From contig NZ_CP124747.1 in NCBI RefSeq assembly GCF_041860085.1, positions 4,402,001-4,466,000 of the forward strand: a stretch of DNA of 64,000 bases. Reading direction: 5' to 3'. The stretch's first letter is position 1, and every line of letters begins with the position of its first letter. Source of the stretch: Schlesneria sp. DSM 10557. Lineage in GTDB: Bacteria; Planctomycetota; Planctomycetia; Planctomycetales; Planctomycetaceae. The position numbers were made by a program, and so were the translations under genes. Shown here piece after piece: positions 1-8,784 of the stretch. The notes under the pieces are model-generated. The model was not told the origin of the DNA, made no database searches, and saw only the letters and a program-made list of their open reading frames with translations.

Positions 1-93
1 GCACTCCGTCGGCATGTGAATCCCGAACAGCTCGTCAACGCCATCGCCGGCGACTTCCCCGAGAAGCCCGCTAACGAGAGCAAACAGAAGTAG
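1..93 (+). CDS. C-terminal end of an unidentified protein (partial)
   Basis: An open frame enters from the left edge and runs 30 codons to a TAG stop at 91-93. The visible tail is hydrophilic and ends in a charged Lys/Glu/Asn-rich stretch (PANESKQK). There is no recognisable domain in so short a piece, so no function is assigned. It is separated from the convergent EboE-like gene by about 190 bp in which I see no gene. Confidence 0.55.
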   Translation, partial: ALRRHVNPEQLVNAIAGDFPEKPANESKQK

Positions 94-286
94 TCCGGGA
101 CCAGCCCGGGACCGAACTTCGACCCGACAGAGAAAGTTTCCTCGCCCCTGCTTTCCTCGACCGCGAGTTGGTGGAGGCAGGGGTGATCGCTTTAATTCGG
201 TCGCCGCACGAGCTATTCGACGCTCGTTCGCAGTGCCTGATGGTTGACGTGGATGCTCTGGCTCAACCGAACTCTGTCGCAACGGG

Positions 287-1450
287 TCAGGACTCAAGTA
301 ACGCCTTCGTGGCGAGCAGTTCTCGAGAGAATCCTTCGATCAGATTCGGCTTGCCCCCGTCCGGCAGAACTTCCCAGGTGTAGGTTTCCACCTCGAGGTG
401 CGGGGCGTAGTCGAGTTCCGGGATGATCGACAGGGCCGTCTTCAGTTCATTACGGGTCGTTCCCAGCGGACCGAGTTGTTCCGCGTCGACGGGGACGTGA
501 AAGTGGACTCGCCACATCTCCGCGTCTCGAAATTCCGGACTTGGCTGCTGCGTCATCTGCTCATCCAGATCGACGTACCTGGCGATCGATCCGCTGGACG
601 TCCGGGCGAAGGTCTGATGGAGATAACGGGGCTCGACATACCGCGAAAGGGCGACGAGCGCCTCGGGGTTGCTCGCCGGGTTAAGCACTTCGACAGCACA
701 CGTGATGTGCAGTTTATTGATGCGGATCCCCGCCGCGGTCAGCGCGCGGATCGACGCGGCGATGTCTTCAAATTCGACGGCCTGATGGCAGACGTCGTAG
801 CAGACACCCAGATGTTTTTCGACGACTTCGAGTGCTCCAGAGTCCGCCGCACGGCTGCGGAGCCGGTCAAAAAACTCAATCGTCTCGCTGGTCGTTTCGA
901 GGACGCAGAATGGTTCTGGTTCGATGGCCAGACGAATCATGCCTCCGGTTTCGCTCCAGACCCGGTTCAGACTGTGTGCGAGTTCGATGAGCTGGTCGGC
1001 ACAACGGTCTGCGAAGTCTGCCGGGTGCTCGAACGGTTTGAATCCAAGCGGAACGGTCGAGATGCTCCCCTCGACCCCCCGGGGCAGCAGTGCGGCCAGC
1101 AGTCGGGCACAACCAACCGTGTACTCCAGTCGATCCGGTTGCGTCCAGTCGGGCAGGTAGACGTTTTCCTTGACTCGGGCAGAGTGAAAATCGCCATACG
1201 GAAAGGCATTGAGCGTGTAGCAACTGAGGCCCCGCAGATGCAGCCGTTCGGCGAACTTCTTCGCTTCGTCCGGCGATGCATTCAGCTCGCGGATGACGCT
1301 CGCGGCCAGCCAGAGACCTGCCGCGAGGTCCGAGCCATAGTTCTCCCGGATGGGCAGAGTGAACTGGTCGAGTCCATCTTCGACTTCCGCAACGGTCCGA
1401 CCGGGATGGACGTTGGTGCAATAGCTCAGCGGCAGCGTACTGATTGTCAT
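287..1450 (-). CDS. eboE: EboE-like metabolite traffic TIM-barrel protein
   Basis: A 387-residue xylose-isomerase-like TIM barrel of the EboE type. The N-terminus (LSYCTNVHPGRT) and the block SCYTLNAFPYGDFH match what I know of EboE proteins. The barrel carries acidic and His positions typical of metal-binding epimerase-like folds (IEPEPFC, YDVCHQAVEF, KLHITCAVEV). EboE is usually part of an eboABCDEF cluster thought to move a precursor metabolite towards the periplasm. None of the other ebo genes is next to this one. It lies 110 bp downstream of the cytochrome b gene on the same strand, but a strong hairpin lies between them, so co-transcription is doubtful. The substrate is unknown. Confidence 0.8.
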   Translation of the reverse strand: MTISTLPLSYCTNVHPGRTVAEVEDGLDQFTLPIRENYGSDLAAGLWLAASVIRELNASPDEAKKFAERLHLRGLSCYTLNAFPYGDFHSARVKENVYLPDWTQPDRLEYTVGCARLLAALLPRGVEGSISTVPLGFKPFEHPADFADRCADQLIELAHSLNRVWSETGGMIRLAIEPEPFCVLETTSETIEFFDRLRSRAADSGALEVVEKHLGVCYDVCHQAVEFEDIAASIRALTAAGIRINKLHITCAVEVLNPASNPEALVALSRYVEPRYLHQTFARTSSGSIARYVDLDEQMTQQPSPEFRDAEMWRVHFHVPVDAEQLGPLGTTRNELKTALSIIPELDYAPHLEVETYTWEVLPDGGKPNLIEGFSRELLATKALLES

Positions 1451-1506
1451 CGTAGTGAGATCAGGGGAAGTGCCAGCCGGCCCGTCCCTGCTTCCTCAGG
1501 AGTACG

Positions 1507-1550
1507 ATTCAACAGCGTGGCGGGCGATGACCCGCCACGTGGTGTTGAAT
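1507..1550 (-). terminator. long two-part hairpin between the cytochrome b gene and eboE
   Basis: An inner perfect 9-bp GC-rich stem (1516-1524 with 1531-1539, 6-nt loop) is extended by an outer 8-bp stem (1507-1514 with 1543-1550). It begins about 10 nt after the cytochrome b stop codon. There is no clear T-tract, so it may be a terminator, an attenuator or an mRNA-stabilising 3' structure rather than a classical intrinsic terminator. Confidence 0.55.
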
Positions 1551-1560
1551 TCAAGGGGCT

Positions 1561-3408
1561 TTACTTCTTACGAAAGTAATCTCCCACCATCCAGTCAACA
1601 AGCAACTTCAGTTCCTTGTCGCTGATCTTCCCTTCAAAGCCGGGCATCAGGTTTCGCTCGGAACCGTAGAACCCGTCATGGGCAGGGTTCTTGATGAACT
1701 CGGTGAGCCAGACCTTGCCGGCGTAGCCTGTCAGAGTCGGATATCCGGGACCGGCCCCTTCACCGACGGAGGCGAGCGTGTGACAGTCCGCACAGTTCGA
1801 GGTGAACGAACCGTTCGCGAGTTGACCCGACTTGAAGATTGCCTTTCCGGCTTCGACCAGCGCGGGGTCGAATGGCTGCAGTTCTTCCCGGCCCCCTTCC
1901 GCAACCAGAAATTCGACCAGACTCTTCAGGGAGTCGGCGTTCTCGGGTTTCTTCAGTGTCTCGGCATTATCCTTGACCCATTCGGCCATTTCGCCCTGGA
2001 GGAATCGTTCGCCCCGTTCACCCGAGTTCTTCAAGGGGGCAAATGTGGTGTGGTAGTCGGTGAGGACCTTCGTGATCCAGTTGCGTGAACCGAACTCACC
2101 CAGGTCTGCTGCGGTGGCCAGTTCCTCGACCTGCTTCTTTTCACCGTTCTCTTCGACTTCGCGCATCGGAACCTGATCGAGCCCATTGTGTCCGTTGTAG
2201 CGATGGCAACTGGCACAGTGGCGAGCGAACAGCTTCGGTCCCTGGATCAGGGCATCTTCCTTCAGGAGACTCAGGGCTCCCGTCGAAGGAATCCCGAATT
2301 CCCGGGCCAGCTCGACCGCGCGATGGCCCTCGAATTCGGCCATATGGACGGCTGCCTGATAGTTCTTGTCAGCGCTGTCTTCCTTCAGTGCGATGGCGGT
2401 CAGGAACGCCGCTCCGGCAAGAAGTGCGAAGGTAAAGGCGATGTTGAACCGGTGGCCCAGTTTCCATTTACCGATGAAGGGCATCAAAGCGATGACGCCC
2501 ATGATCGCTCCGGGGACGTAGAGCGCTCCGAAGACCAGCCCGAGTTTGTCGACTTCTTCAAACTTCAGGAACCGGAACAGGAACAGGAAGTACCATTCGG
2601 GACGGGCTGCCGAATAGGCTTCGGAAGCGTCCGCAGGCCCCGTCAATTCTGCACCCTTCCAGACGGTGAAGAAGAGGATCGTCGCCAGCACTCCCAGACA
2701 GGCCACGGCGTCCATCAGAACCTGATCAGGCCAGAACTTGCCAATCGGCTTTTTCTGATCGGCTTCGGAAACCGTGATGCCATGTCGGCGGAAAACGTAG
2801 ATGTGCAGAGCAAGGAATCCGACCAGCAATGCGGGCAGGACACCTGCGTGCAGAGCGAAGAAGCGGGTCAGTGTGTGATGGCCGTACGTCGTTCCCCCCT
2901 GAGCGATCTGCTGCAGTTGAGGGCCGATGACGGGGGTTACGCCGACGATGTTGGTGGCGACCTTCGTGGCGTAATAGCCCTTCTGGTCCCATGGCAGCAG
3001 GTATCCGGTCAGCGAAAGACCCAGCACAATCTGCAGCAGGACCAGTCCCAGCCAGAAGTTAACTTCCCGCGGAGCCCGGTAGGCCCCTGCAATGACGACC
3101 TGCATAAAGTGCAGACCGAGCAGCACCATCATGGCCTGTGCAGCGAAGTGGTGGATGCCGCGGACCAGCCAGCCAAAGCTCATGACATGCTGAATGTAGT
3201 AAACACTTTCCCAGGCGGTCAGGGTGCTGGGGCTGTAAGCGCTCCACAGGAAGAAGCCGGTGATGACCTGGACCGCGAAGACGAAGGTCAGGGTGCTGCC
3301 CCAGACGTACTTCCATTTCGCTCCGCCCGGAATCGGTTCGTTCAAAGCTTCGTGAACAAGAGCTTTGTAACCCGTGCGAACGTCCAGCCAGTCGAGTAGA
3401 GAATTCAT
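1561..3408 (-). CDS. cytochrome b fused to a C-terminal di-haem cytochrome c domain
   Basis: A 615-residue fusion that would supply the cytochrome b and c parts of a quinol-oxidising bc complex in the membrane. The first 350 or so residues are a multi-spanning cytochrome b. Haem-ligand histidines are visible in the second helix (GIHHFAAQ...GLHF) and the fourth (FFALHAG...ALHIYVFRRHG), and a b6-like C-terminal half follows (ARPEWYFLFLFRFLK). After the last membrane helix come two CxxCH haem c sites, CASCH near residue 395 and CADCH near residue 535. There is no separate cytochrome c1 gene. The start lies 2 nt after the Rieske stop, which implies translational coupling. The long segment between the two haem sites is charged and may be a spacer. 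Confidence 0.92.
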   Translation of the reverse strand: MNSLLDWLDVRTGYKALVHEALNEPIPGGAKWKYVWGSTLTFVFAVQVITGFFLWSAYSPSTLTAWESVYYIQHVMSFGWLVRGIHHFAAQAMMVLLGLHFMQVVIAGAYRAPREVNFWLGLVLLQIVLGLSLTGYLLPWDQKGYYATKVATNIVGVTPVIGPQLQQIAQGGTTYGHHTLTRFFALHAGVLPALLVGFLALHIYVFRRHGITVSEADQKKPIGKFWPDQVLMDAVACLGVLATILFFTVWKGAELTGPADASEAYSAARPEWYFLFLFRFLKFEEVDKLGLVFGALYVPGAIMGVIALMPFIGKWKLGHRFNIAFTFALLAGAAFLTAIALKEDSADKNYQAAVHMAEFEGHRAVELAREFGIPSTGALSLLKEDALIQGPKLFARHCASCHRYNGHNGLDQVPMREVEENGEKKQVEELATAADLGEFGSRNWITKVLTDYHTTFAPLKNSGERGERFLQGEMAEWVKDNAETLKKPENADSLKSLVEFLVAEGGREELQPFDPALVEAGKAIFKSGQLANGSFTSNCADCHTLASVGEGAGPGYPTLTGYAGKVWLTEFIKNPAHDGFYGSERNLMPGFEGKISDKELKLLVDWMVGDYFRKK

Positions 3409-3410
3409 AA

Positions 3411-4094
3411 TTAGACGGCCCCCTTCTTCTCAACACCGCACTGAAAGTCCTGGTACTTGACCCAGACTTTTCCGTTCGAATCCGTTTTGACTTCCAGGGT
3501 GTCCAGATTTCGAGGAGGAATATGGTTCATCCGCTCGCCATCGAGTTTGAAGGCGCTGGCGTGACAAGGACACAGAAACGTCTGGCTCGCTTCCTGGTAA
3601 TCCACCTTACATCCCAGGTGCGGACAGGTGTCGTTAAAAGCAATGACCTGATTGCCTTCGAACTTCCGCAGGTAGACCGTGCCGATCGATTGATTCTTGA
3701 ACTGATTCCAGGCATCGACTTTATCTGCCAGCAGAGCGAACCGCAGCGGAGTTCCGTCGTCAGGAAGTTCGCTCAGAGTGGTGACCGGCAGGAAGCCGTC
3801 CGCGTCTCCCCCTTTGAACGTCTCTTTCTTGCGGAGAACCGGGTCGAGGAAGAAGGCCAGCCCCGCCATGAGCGGTGTCAGACTGACAATGGCCCCCGCG
3901 ACGAGCGAGCCGGCGACTGCCAGAAAGTTTCTTCGAGCTGTGGGCTGATCGGGCGGCAAAGACGAAGAAGGTTCCACAAGCGGGTTCTCCGGGTAGGAAG
4001 TCGTATGAGGATGGTTCGCAAGCGAGGCGAAATCTGGGCAGGTTGGTCGATGCGGTATTCCAGGCGGGATAGTCATGGCGATCGAGTCAAACAC
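3411..4094 (-). CDS. Rieske iron-sulfur protein of the bc complex
   Basis: The iron-sulfur subunit that takes electrons from quinol. The cluster-binding boxes are plain: CPHLGC and CPCHASAF, giving the two Cys and two His ligands, with the extra cysteines of the disulfide also present. A twin-arginine signal with a following membrane helix (ARRNFLAVAGSLVAGA) would export and anchor it. From the ATG at 4094 the Arg pair sits near residue 54, unusually deep. A later start, for example the ATG at 4076 or the GTG at 3978, would give a more normal twin-arginine leader, so the start is uncertain. It is the first gene of a two-gene unit with the cytochrome b-c fusion, spaced by 2 nt. Confidence 0.93.
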   Translation of the reverse strand: MFDSIAMTIPPGIPHRPTCPDFASLANHPHTTSYPENPLVEPSSSLPPDQPTARRNFLAVAGSLVAGAIVSLTPLMAGLAFFLDPVLRKKETFKGGDADGFLPVTTLSELPDDGTPLRFALLADKVDAWNQFKNQSIGTVYLRKFEGNQVIAFNDTCPHLGCKVDYQEASQTFLCPCHASAFKLDGERMNHIPPRNLDTLEVKTDSNGKVWVKYQDFQCGVEKKGAV

Positions 4095-4678
4095 GCTTCA
4101 GCACCACCCGGTGGGTGGAAAACGCAGGATTAAACACGACCTCGATCGCTTTCTTAGCATAATAACCGGCAGCATTTAGGCAAACCAACCAATCTCGTGT
4201 AAATCTGTACTTTCCGAAGCAGAGAGGGGGCCACCCCGGGGGCCTCCCACACACAAACGCTGCCGAATACGTCACTCACTCGTATCGATCGATGTTGAAT
4301 TGTGCTCGTGTGATGTCGTGCTGTCATTTTGCGAGCAATGGCAGGGCAATGATCACGGCGTCGTCACATAATTGACTCGATTTATGTGTTGCCGAGGGGA
4401 CGCGGCCCGCAAATGGGCGCTGTTCCGTTGTCCCCGTCGGTCCCGGCACTGCGGCAGGTTGCAGCGTCTGATCAGAAATCGAATCTGAACATGCGAATAG
4501 TGCTTGTCCCGGAAACGGAATTGCCGGGTATTCGTTCGCTCGAGCGGATTTTTGGGGAAGACCGGGAGAAGAAAACGTCCCGGGAAAGGTGAATCTCTTC
4601 TCCAGACCCGCCGTCGCGAAGCTCCGTCTTTGCACTCGTGACGGAACCTGGCGCGTGTTGGCCCCGGTACCTCGCCGA
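4095..4678. other. intergenic region, no gene seen
   Basis: About 580 bp between the start of the Rieske gene and the end of the MFS gene. It should hold the promoter for the bc genes. The open frames in it have no recognisable protein character and I support none of them. A G/C-run patch near 4225-4250 is the only visible compositional oddity. Confidence 0.5.
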
Positions 4679-5962
4679 TCAACTTTCGATGGGGGTGATG
4701 GCAGAGACGGGTTTCGGCAGGATTCCTGCCGCTTCGTAAATAGGGCGAACCAGCTTTCTCATGCGAGGAATCTGCAGTCCGAAGGCGATGCCGGCCGCAA
4801 TACAGCATGTTCCGCACAGCCGGACCGTGGCGGGGGCACCGATTTGAGCGGCCATGGCTCCTCCGAACAGGCTTCCCAGCGGAGCGACACCGGTGAAGGC
4901 CATCGCGTACAGGCTCATCACCCGGCCTCGCTTGTCTTCTTCCGTGATGGTCTGAATCAGCGTGTTCGTCGAGGCCATCTGCAGCATCATGCAAAAGCCA
5001 GAGAGCGCCATGATGGGAAGCGACAGTGGCAGCCGATCCGAAAACGAGAATGCGATCTGGCTGACACCGTAACAGACCGTGGCCAGCAGGATGGCACGCC
5101 CCAGTCCGAGTACCGACTTCCGTGACGCCAGGTAAAGTGCGGCTGCCAAGGCACCAATCCCGTTGGCGCCCATGAGAAATCCTTGCGTTCGTGCTCCCCC
5201 CTGCAGGATATCTCGGGCGAAAACCGGAATCAGCACGCTGGTCGACATGGCCATGAAACTGACGACCGCCAGCAGCATCAGCAGCACGCGCAACGGGGCA
5301 AACCGGAAGGCATAGGACATGCCGGCGTGCAGCCTCTCCAGAGCCGAACCATGATGAATGTGCTGGCGTATCGGCAAGTCGCGCATTGCCAGCAGCGCCC
5401 CCAGGACCGCGACGTAGCTGACGGCATTCAGCAGAAAGCAGACAGATTCTCCCCAGGCGGCGATGATCAGTCCGGCCAGCGACGGCCCGACCAGGCGCGC
5501 CCCGTTGACGATTGACGAATTCAAGGCGATCGCGTTGGAGAGATGCTGTCGGTCAGGGACCATTTCGACCAGAAACGATTGCCGCAACGGCATATCAAAG
5601 GCATTGATCACGCCCAGCAGGAAGCCCAGGCCGACCAGTTTCCAGACGAGATCTCCCCCGGAATAAACCACGATGACGACCAGCGTCGCCTGAATCATGG
5701 CCAGCACCTGTGTCACGAGCAACGCGCGATGACGATTCCAGCGATCGGCCGCGACACCGGCGAGCGGCGACAGAATGAGGCTCGGAATCTGGGTGGTAAA
5801 GCTGATCATCCCCAGGAGCGCCGGCGAATCCGTCAGTCGATACAGCATCCACGACAACGCCACCTGCTGCATCCACGTCCCGATCAGCGAGATTCCCTGA
5901 CCGAGCAGGAAGAGGCGGTAATTGCGGTGGACCAACGCTCGACCGAGCGACTCAGCAGCCAT
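4679..5962 (-). CDS. MFS transporter, EntS/DHA3-like exporter
   Basis: A 427-residue polytopic membrane protein of the major facilitator superfamily, about the usual length for 12 helices. The N-terminal part (RNYRLFLLGQGISLIGTWMQ) and the loop 2-3 signature (SPLAGVAADRWNRHRALL) match the MFS_3 / enterobactin-exporter-like branch. Members export siderophores, drugs or other small molecules by proton antiport; the substrate cannot be read from the sequence. It stands alone, with large gene-free stretches on both sides, so the context gives no help. Confidence 0.85.
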   Translation of the reverse strand: MAAESLGRALVHRNYRLFLLGQGISLIGTWMQQVALSWMLYRLTDSPALLGMISFTTQIPSLILSPLAGVAADRWNRHRALLVTQVLAMIQATLVVIVVYSGGDLVWKLVGLGFLLGVINAFDMPLRQSFLVEMVPDRQHLSNAIALNSSIVNGARLVGPSLAGLIIAAWGESVCFLLNAVSYVAVLGALLAMRDLPIRQHIHHGSALERLHAGMSYAFRFAPLRVLLMLLAVVSFMAMSTSVLIPVFARDILQGGARTQGFLMGANGIGALAAALYLASRKSVLGLGRAILLATVCYGVSQIAFSFSDRLPLSLPIMALSGFCMMLQMASTNTLIQTITEEDKRGRVMSLYAMAFTGVAPLGSLFGGAMAAQIGAPATVRLCGTCCIAAGIAFGLQIPRMRKLVRPIYEAAGILPKPVSAITPIES

Positions 5963-6625
5963 CTGACGAAATTCCCTCTGAAGTCCGCGAACGTTCTGGA
6001 ATGGAGTCGCTCGAACAGTAGCAGATCCCCCTCAGACCCCCAGTGGGAAACGTGACGGAGGCAGGAACGAAGCTGCGAGTCGCATTCGCGACAAACCGTG
6101 TGCCGCGGAATTGTATCACGTTGATTCCTGCAAAAAATTCAGATGGACTCAGGCCGACACGTCTCCGAGGAACGGACGGCCATCGTCCGCGCGTGCCGAA
6201 GCGACGAGTGTATCATGCCTGGACGAGAGGAGTTGCAACGCAACCTGGCATCCCGGTGACGAGGGACGGGGAGCCTGTGCCGCCATCGTGAGACTTCCGA
6301 ATTGTCTCGTGAGCAAGTTGTGACGACGGTCGACCCTTCGACAACCGGCGTCGATTTCGTGTGGCAATCGCGAAAGAGTTGGCCGATAAAATGACGATGG
6401 TGATCGTTGAACGAGTAAAGGGTCGAACACGCCAGAAACCGGGCATTGCAGAGAAACTGAAAAGCAATGGTCGGACTTTGCGGATTCCGTAGAAAATTGC
6501 GCCGCAAAACAGACTGGAAACTTCCTCACGCTTCGTTTATGCTCTCTCTCCCTTCGCGGGTCGTGGCGCGCGGAAGGGGTTTCTGGTGAACGCTACAGTC
6601 AGTCCAACCTTGTGGTTACGATTCA
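5963..6625. other. intergenic region upstream of rpsT, no gene seen
   Basis: About 660 bp between the divergent MFS and rpsT genes. Short open frames occur on both strands but none has a good start, ribosome-binding site or protein-like composition. It presumably carries the promoters of both genes. I could not place a convincing -35/-10 pair. Confidence 0.45.
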
Positions 6626-6919
6626 ATGCCGAATACAGACAGTGCCAGACGCGCTCTTCGAAAAATGCAAACCCGTCGGTTGAAGAACCGAAATGACCGT
6701 TCCGCTCTGCGAACGTCGGTCAAGAAGGTTCGCACCGCCGCTGCTGCGGTCACAACCGGCGCTGTCAAAGTCGAAGATGCACAGGCTGTGCTGAAACTCG
6801 CGATCAAGAAGCTGGATCAATCGGCTGCCAAGCACCTGATCCACCCCAACAAGGCCTCACGCGATAAGTCACGTCTGACCCGCTTGATCAACAAGTTGTC
6901 TGCTCCTGCATCCAACTAG
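6626..6919 (+). CDS. rpsT: 30S ribosomal protein S20
   Basis: A 97-residue, strongly basic, helix-rich protein with the S20 pattern: an N-terminal run of Arg/Lys (SARRALRKMQTRRLKNRN), the conserved SALRTSVKK segment, and a C-terminal KASRDKSRLTRLINKL block. It binds 16S rRNA in the small subunit. The length is normal. The Shine-Dalgarno sequence before the ATG is poor. A strong intrinsic terminator lies 58 nt downstream, so the gene is probably a single-gene transcript. Confidence 0.97.
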   Translation: MPNTDSARRALRKMQTRRLKNRNDRSALRTSVKKVRTAAAAVTTGAVKVEDAQAVLKLAIKKLDQSAAKHLIHPNKASRDKSRLTRLINKLSAPASN

Positions 6920-6976
6920 TTTTGATCCCGGCAGCCTCTTAATGGCGGCCTGTGGTGTCAGTGACTGAAAATACCG

Positions 6977-7013
6977 AAACCAGCCTCATTCGTGAGAGCT
7001 GGTTTTTCGCTTT
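6977..7013 (+). terminator. intrinsic terminator of rpsT
   Basis: Perfect 8-bp outer stem (AAACCAGC with GCTGGTTT), a one-base bulge, a 4-bp inner stem (CTCA/TGAG) closed by a TTCG tetraloop, then a T-rich tail (TTTTTCGCTTTT). This is the clearest rho-independent terminator in the window. Confidence 0.9.
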
Positions 7014-7336
7014 TGATGTCACCAGACTTGATGGTCGCTGTCGCTCAGCAACAAATCGAGCCCGGCTCCTGCGTCGCGGTCGCGACCAACATCCCGGACA
7101 CGTCGCGGGAAATCCCCTGCATGACAGTCTTGAGCCGGGTTTCCCGTCCGCTCGAGCGAAGGGTGAATTGAACACCGCGTCGACTTTCGCACTCGCTCGT
7201 GGTGTTGAGAGCGGGGCGGAAGTTGGTTGGCCCGCACCTGTGGAATATCTCTTGCGGCCGCTTTCAGCCCGGTCCCCGCGATGATGCGTCATCCGGGGCT
7301 TCCCTTGCGCTGCACCGAGCGGTTCGTGCGAGGTGT
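7014..7336. other. intergenic region, no gene seen
   Basis: About 320 bp between the rpsT terminator and the end of the convergent small membrane gene. No coding frame or repeat could be supported. Confidence 0.4.
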
Positions 7337-7546
7337 TCAGAGCTTGTAGGAGAGGATCCAGAGCAGGACAAAGACCGCTCCCATGAACCCCAGGATCTGC
7401 AGGAAGAGCCACGTTGCACGACGCAGGATGCGGTCCGGCAATTCGAACCGGCTCGTGCTGTAGACCAGGCTGATCACCATCGCCAGCGGAACCAGATACC
7501 AGGTCACGTTGGTCGATTGAGCCAAAAGTAGTGTGGTCAGTGTCAT
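7337..7546 (-). CDS. small two-helix membrane protein
   Basis: A 69-residue protein with two hydrophobic segments (WYLVPLAMVISLVYS near residues 16-30, and LFLQILGFMGAVFVLLWIL near 47-65) separated by a basic loop (PDRILRRA). It is probably an inner-membrane hairpin with both ends on the same side. It follows the larger membrane protein upstream by 12 nt on the same strand, so the two are probably co-transcribed. I do not recognise a family with a known function. Confidence 0.75.
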   Translation of the reverse strand: MTLTTLLLAQSTNVTWYLVPLAMVISLVYSTSRFELPDRILRRATWLFLQILGFMGAVFVLLWILSYKL

Positions 7547-7558
7547 TGAACAGTTTAC

Positions 7559-8449
7559 TCAAGCGGTGGGCGTGGGATTGGTGGCGGGAACAGGAGCGGG
7601 TGGACTGGTGGGGTCCTTTTCCGGTTCGTTCTTCGTCCAGGTTTCGTCACCAAAGCCATAAGCGGGTCCCTGAACGCAATCCCAGATGGCCAGTATGTTC
7701 AACAGACCTGCAATCCAGGTGAAGACCAGAGCCAGTTCGTGCTGCTTGCCCAGCCGTCCCGTTACTTCCTGTAACTGGTCCGGGTCGGGGGGGACGCCGT
7801 AGGAGTTCACGAGCGAGCGTGGAATAAAACCGGTGATCATCGTCCCTGGACTCGATCCGTCCTCTGTCGCGGCAGCGACGTTGCATTTCAGCGTTCTGCG
7901 AAAACCAGCCCCAATCGGGGGATCCAGGTAGAAGCTTCCTTCCAGCGGTAGTTCAATGGGTTTGCCATTCAGTGTTCCAGTGAAGACGCCCGCCGTTTCC
8001 GCCCCGTACTCTCCTTTGGTCGGTTCCAGCTTCACGGTCCCCACGAGAGGACCTTCCACTTTTTCGCTGGTCATGTTGATCAGGTGACCCGAGAATTTCG
8101 CGGAGAGGGGACGTTCCAGCTGGCGGACCGCATGGTTGTCCTTGGCCATTCGTCTTGTCTGCCACAAAGCCGGATACGAGACGGCCCCTGCTCCCAACTG
8201 AGCAGCATAGTGCAGCGTGATCTGACGTGTGGCACCCCGTTCCGGAAGGTTGTAGACGACGATTCCCTCGCCCAGCACAACGCCCCACAGGAACAGGCCC
8301 AGGATTCCGAAGAGATAAATCAGACCCTTGATCGTCCGACCCTGGTAGAGATGTCCCAATCCCGGGATCAGAACCGCCAGAACGAGCGACGCGAAGACGT
8401 TATGTTCTTCCCAGGGTTTGCGACGTTCGTCTTGAGATACAGTCGACAT
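7559..8449 (-). CDS. TM2-like membrane protein (DUF6677-like)
   Basis: About 296 residues from the ATG at 8449. I prefer this start to a longer frame because the N-terminal extension is Arg/Ser-rich and not protein-like. Near residues 18-62 are two hydrophobic stretches with a TM2-style motif (LIPGLGHLYQGR). A soluble domain of about 150 residues follows, then another membrane segment (LVFTWIAGLLNILAIWD) and a Pro/Thr-rich tail. The layout matches a planctomycete family that I believe is DUF6677, of unknown function. It is co-oriented with the 69-residue membrane protein 12 nt downstream, which suggests the two act together in the membrane. Confidence 0.75.
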   Translation of the reverse strand: MSTVSQDERRKPWEEHNVFASLVLAVLIPGLGHLYQGRTIKGLIYLFGILGLFLWGVVLGEGIVVYNLPERGATRQITLHYAAQLGAGAVSYPALWQTRRMAKDNHAVRQLERPLSAKFSGHLINMTSEKVEGPLVGTVKLEPTKGEYGAETAGVFTGTLNGKPIELPLEGSFYLDPPIGAGFRRTLKCNVAAATEDGSSPGTMITGFIPRSLVNSYGVPPDPDQLQEVTGRLGKQHELALVFTWIAGLLNILAIWDCVQGPAYGFGDETWTKNEPEKDPTSPPAPVPATNPTPTA

Positions 8450-8784
8450 GCGGTGACTTTCGAGGCGAATCAGTGGATACACCGCACGACACGGCACAAG
8501 AAGGAATCTCGAGGAGGGCCAGGAGGGAAATCCTGATCCTCTGCGGCCCCGCAAAGGGAGTACGATTGTAGCACAGCACTGACTTCACAGACTAGAGAAG
8601 TCTAACAGACCGCCCAGCGCAAATCTTCCCGGTCTCAGGGGAGGGTCCCTGCCCCGCTGCGACATTGGCCCGTCAGCGCAAATTACCTCTTCGGCTCCTC
8701 TTCCCCATCGCACTCAGCAAGTCAGGACACGTTCGTTGTTTCACGCGTGGAAGGGGTACGTCCCGGGCCGCTTCGCCGCTGAGC
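8450..8784. other. intergenic region, no gene seen
   Basis: About 335 bp between two minus-strand genes. It probably holds the promoter of the TM2-like gene. Nothing else could be supported. Confidence 0.4.

Noticed and set aside
398..1579. Long plus-strand frame opposite the EboE-like gene
   Set aside because: Arg/Gly-rich composition with no domain; a shadow of a well-supported gene on the other strand.
2188..3399. Long plus-strand frame opposite cytochrome b
   Set aside because: Gln/Asp/Arg-rich antisense translation; the cytochrome has clear haem ligands.
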